A model generated the notes under the pieces. It saw only the letters and a list, made by a program, of their open reading frames with translations, was not told the origin of the DNA and did no database searches. Positions 63,101-64,000 of a DNA stretch of 64,000 bases are shown here, in pieces. Positions within the stretch are counted from its first letter, which is position 1. The number at the start of each line of letters is the position of its first letter. The stretch is taken from contig CM049318.1 in NCBI GenBank assembly GCA_026874595.1, positions 56,773,750 to 56,837,749 of the forward strand. The letters run 5' to 3'. The position numbers were made by a program, and so were the translations under genes. The stretch comes from Sipunculus nudus (Eukaryota > Annelida > Sipuncula > Golfingiida > Sipunculidae).

Positions 63101-63530
63101 TTTTGGAGTGTCTGAAAAATAATTTTCTCCAGCTTAAAAACAAAATTATCAAATTTTTGTTCTATTTCTCGATGTGTTTTAGTTTTTATGTTTGCTTGCA
63201 GATGTCTCCACATATAATAGGGCATCTTTTTAAGTTTTCATTTGCCGTAAAGATTTTTTCCACATACTTTTGGTTGCTTATCAAGCATGAAAGACAACAA
63301 GAGCCCAAAGGGGGGGATGTTTATTCCACAAATTTGCTTGTTTGTGGCTAGGCTTGAAACACAAGTGCGCCCCCCTCCCACCCACCAGACTTTTTATCTG
63401 CCTTGGGTGAATGTTAATGTCAAACCCTGCATACATGCACTCTCACATACTGTTTTGTATATTCAGGATGATTCAGCAGGCCTTCATTGACATGGAGAAC
63501 ATGTTTGATCTCCTTAATGAGGAACAAGAG
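42137..63530 (+). CDS. ABCB6: ABCB6/HMT-1-type half ABC transporter, 5' part (11 exons, continues past window)
   Basis: Exons read from splice sites: 42137-42636, 43021-43156, 43925-44111, 45182-45325, 46857-46959, 52440-52529, 52987-53108, 57103-57212, 61481-61546, 62306-62514 and 63467-63530. All flank AG and GT, and phases match at every junction (2,0,1,1,2,2,1,0,0,2,0), giving 577 open codons. Residues 1-210 form the extra N-terminal membrane region typical of ABCB6, including WFSPDWWW near 160. Residues 240-560 are the ABC type-1 transmembrane domain, with family-typical stretches such as [30 protein letters not shown] and DMENMFDLL. Walker A, signature and Walker B are absent because the ATP-binding domain lies downstream. 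ABCB6 proteins are porphyrin/heavy-metal-related exporters of mitochondrial, endolysosomal or plasma membranes; this role is from family knowledge. The start is the first of two adjacent ATGs, and an acceptor at 42111-42112 implies an upstream noncoding exon. HMT-1 is the alternative name of the same group. Confidence 0.93.
43380..43915 (+). repeat. Minisatellite of about 40-bp units in ABCB6 intron 2
   Basis: Variants of GATGTAATATATGTACTTTA followed by TACTTCACATCAGT recur more than ten times, right up to the acceptor of exon 3. Some units keep the ACTTCACATCAG end, which resembles a 3' splice site. Confidence 0.8.
45470..45955 (+). repeat. Dispersed repeat in ABCB6 intron 4
   Basis: It is homologous to 53300-53770 in intron 7. 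Both share ATTAACTTTTAGTGTCACCA, GATTATCT, AGGTCAGAGGTCAC and the ending GCTCTTGTT, in the same orientation. Termini and class are unknown. Confidence 0.6.
46128..46405. mobile_element. Possible hAT-like MITE in ABCB6 intron 4
   Basis: The ends CAGGGCTTGTCATTAAC and (reversed) CAGGCCTCAAAATTAAC form an imperfect inverted repeat with hAT-like starts. A clear target duplication was not found. Confidence 0.35.
47003..49590 (+). repeat. Four-copy long repeat in ABCB6 intron 5
   Basis: The body (ATGTTAGATGTCCC, then AATATCAAAACCACT, then TGCCAGAAATTAGGTC) occurs at about 47130, 47800, 48358 and 49044. Copies 1 and 3 keep a head, TTTTTAGCTCAGCTGACT, that folds as AGCTCAG/CTGAGCT and runs into a GTCCGTCTGTCC microsatellite. 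The same head occurs at 55843. Nothing in it looks coding. Confidence 0.7.
53300..53770 (+). repeat. Dispersed repeat in ABCB6 intron 7, same family as 45470-45955
   Basis: The order of shared blocks matches the intron 4 copy. It has no coding content. Confidence 0.6.
54150..54837. mobile_element. hAT-like non-autonomous element in ABCB6 intron 7
   Basis: The ends CAGTGTTCTCCACTAG and (reversed) CAGGGTTCTCCACTAG form a good inverted repeat with hAT-like starts. The 8-bp flanks do not match cleanly. No transposase frame is present. Confidence 0.6.
54973..55340 (-). mobile_element. PIF/Harbinger-like MITE, copy 3 (368 bp), inverted
   Basis: It lies in ABCB6 intron 7 with perfect TTA duplications at 54970-54972 and 55341-55343. 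Internal sequence is in the opposite orientation to copies 1 and 2. The right end is diverged (GAGAACCAACCATA). Confidence 0.7.
55843..56310 (+). repeat. Palindrome-headed repeat in ABCB6 intron 7
   Basis: It starts TTTTTAGCTCAGCTGACT like the intron 5 repeats. Its body instead resembles the 38.9-39.3 kb HINE interior (CATCTTTTACATATGGCTCA, GAGGTCACAAGG). It therefore appears to combine the head of one family with the body of another. The 3' end is not defined. Confidence 0.5.
57429..60304 (+). mobile_element. Helentron-like non-autonomous element (HINE) with 180-bp satellite repeats
   Basis: The 5' end holds ATGCCCCCGCC (57430-57440) and a GCCAC-AAA-GTGGC hairpin inside a longer ATGCCC/GGGCAT palindrome. 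The arm recurs inverted (GGCGGGGGCAT, 60271-60281) before a perfect GTGTCG/CGACAC hairpin (60284-60298) and CTAG (60301-60304), followed by T. The flanks are T on both sides. The interior is a GTCC/TTCC microsatellite and then about 15 satellite units. No protein is encoded. Confidence 0.74.
57520..60120 (+). repeat. 180-bp satellite array with higher-order structure
   Basis: CAATGCCTGCAGATATTGGC or a variant recurs at about 180-bp intervals from 57720 onward. From 58081 units follow a three-unit pattern (540 bp), with a CAGTGCC variant at 58261 and 58801. A block starting near 58530 reappears about 1,062 bp later near 59592. The unit near 59900 is fused across a deletion. These are marks of unequal exchange. 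Confidence 0.82.
61651..61740 (+). repeat. 19-bp minisatellite
   Basis: About five copies of TAGCCTATCAGGTACTGAC lie just downstream of ABCB6 exon 9. Confidence 0.85.
62038..62136. mobile_element. 99-bp pogo-like MITE in ABCB6 intron 9
   Basis: The ends CAGTAAAACTCAAAATTAAT and (reversed) CAGTAAAATTAATAATGACC are flanked by TA on both sides. It is the shortest of three pogo-type elements in the window. Confidence 0.6.
62915..63345 (+). repeat. Possible palindrome-headed repeat in ABCB6 intron 10
   Basis: GTCCCCCGCTCCACAGTTGC with weak dyad symmetry is followed by a GTCTGTCTGTCT microsatellite, like the other palindrome-headed families. The end was not found. Confidence 0.35.
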
Positions 63531-64000
63531 GTAAAAATTCAAATTATTATTACATATGAGGGACATTAAAAATATTCCGGCCTGTCTGATATTAAAGTCA
63601 TTATTAAATGAAATGTTTAACTTCATTATATGAAGATAAATTTTGCTCAATTTTCAGCACTGTATTGTTTATAATTTACATTTGATTGAAATAAGTAATT
63701 AATGACAGTTAATGTCAGTAATTATGATAATTCAGGCTTTTGACAAATGAACTAATCTAAATTGGCTCAATATGAGATGCATGATTGGAAGATTAATTGG
63801 GAAAACATGAAGAAATATAAACTGATTAATTGAAATATCTCAAATATTTAAATTTTTTGTTCTATTCTCCTTAAAAGAGAGGGGGACAAAAGATGCTTTG
63901 TCCCTCATCCCCAAAAGGTTTTTGAGGCATATGTCCCCAGTCCCACCTGAAACAAGGTCTGTGTGTACTATCTGACTAGGTATCTATATCCTGAATTATT

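Overview
The window is nuclear DNA from an animal. It has spliced genes with GT-AG introns, tRNA-derived SINEs, many small DNA transposons, Helitron-like repeats, Penelope-like retroelements and long (AT)n tracts. The mix of repeats suggests an aquatic invertebrate, most likely a mollusc or other lophotrochozoan. That is an inference; no single sequence here proves the taxon.

1-23.4 kb: a locus of two paralogous immunoglobulin-superfamily membrane receptors on the minus strand. Each can be assembled from five exons: signal peptide, Ig1, Ig2, stalk, and transmembrane segment with short tail. All introns are phase 1. Gene B (20466-23403) is compact. Gene A (6521-15496) has a 7-kb intron between stalk and transmembrane exons. 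That intron holds a decayed extra Ig2/stalk module, a Penelope-like fragment, a 305-bp satellite with a tRNA-like unit, and a tandem pair of Helitron-like repeats. A decayed block at 17.4-18.2 kb matches the 3' part of gene A. A full-length but frameshifted Penelope-like element lies at 1584-4859, and an orphan exon-like frame at 971-1143.

23.4-42.1 kb: no convincing gene. The stretch holds SINEs, (AT)n arrays, a GC-rich hAT-like element, a pogo-like element, a 152-bp inverted-repeat element, a larger related element containing nested MITEs, and a segmental tandem duplication. One duplicate contains a 2-kb Helentron-like (HINE) insertion and the other preserves the approximate empty site.

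42.1-64 kb: the 5' two thirds of an ABCB6/HMT-1-type half ABC transporter on the plus strand. Eleven coding exons join in frame to 577 codons covering the N-terminal membrane region and the transmembrane domain. The nucleotide-binding domain lies beyond the window. The introns carry many repeats. In intron 8, a Helentron-like element with 180-bp satellite repeats is nested inside a pogo-like element.

The most notable theme is a set of repeat families that share a 5' palindrome, a short GTCC/GTCT-type microsatellite and central tandem repeats; two of them also show a 3' hairpin ending in CTAG before T. The second is the Ig receptor pair with its duplicated, decaying modules.
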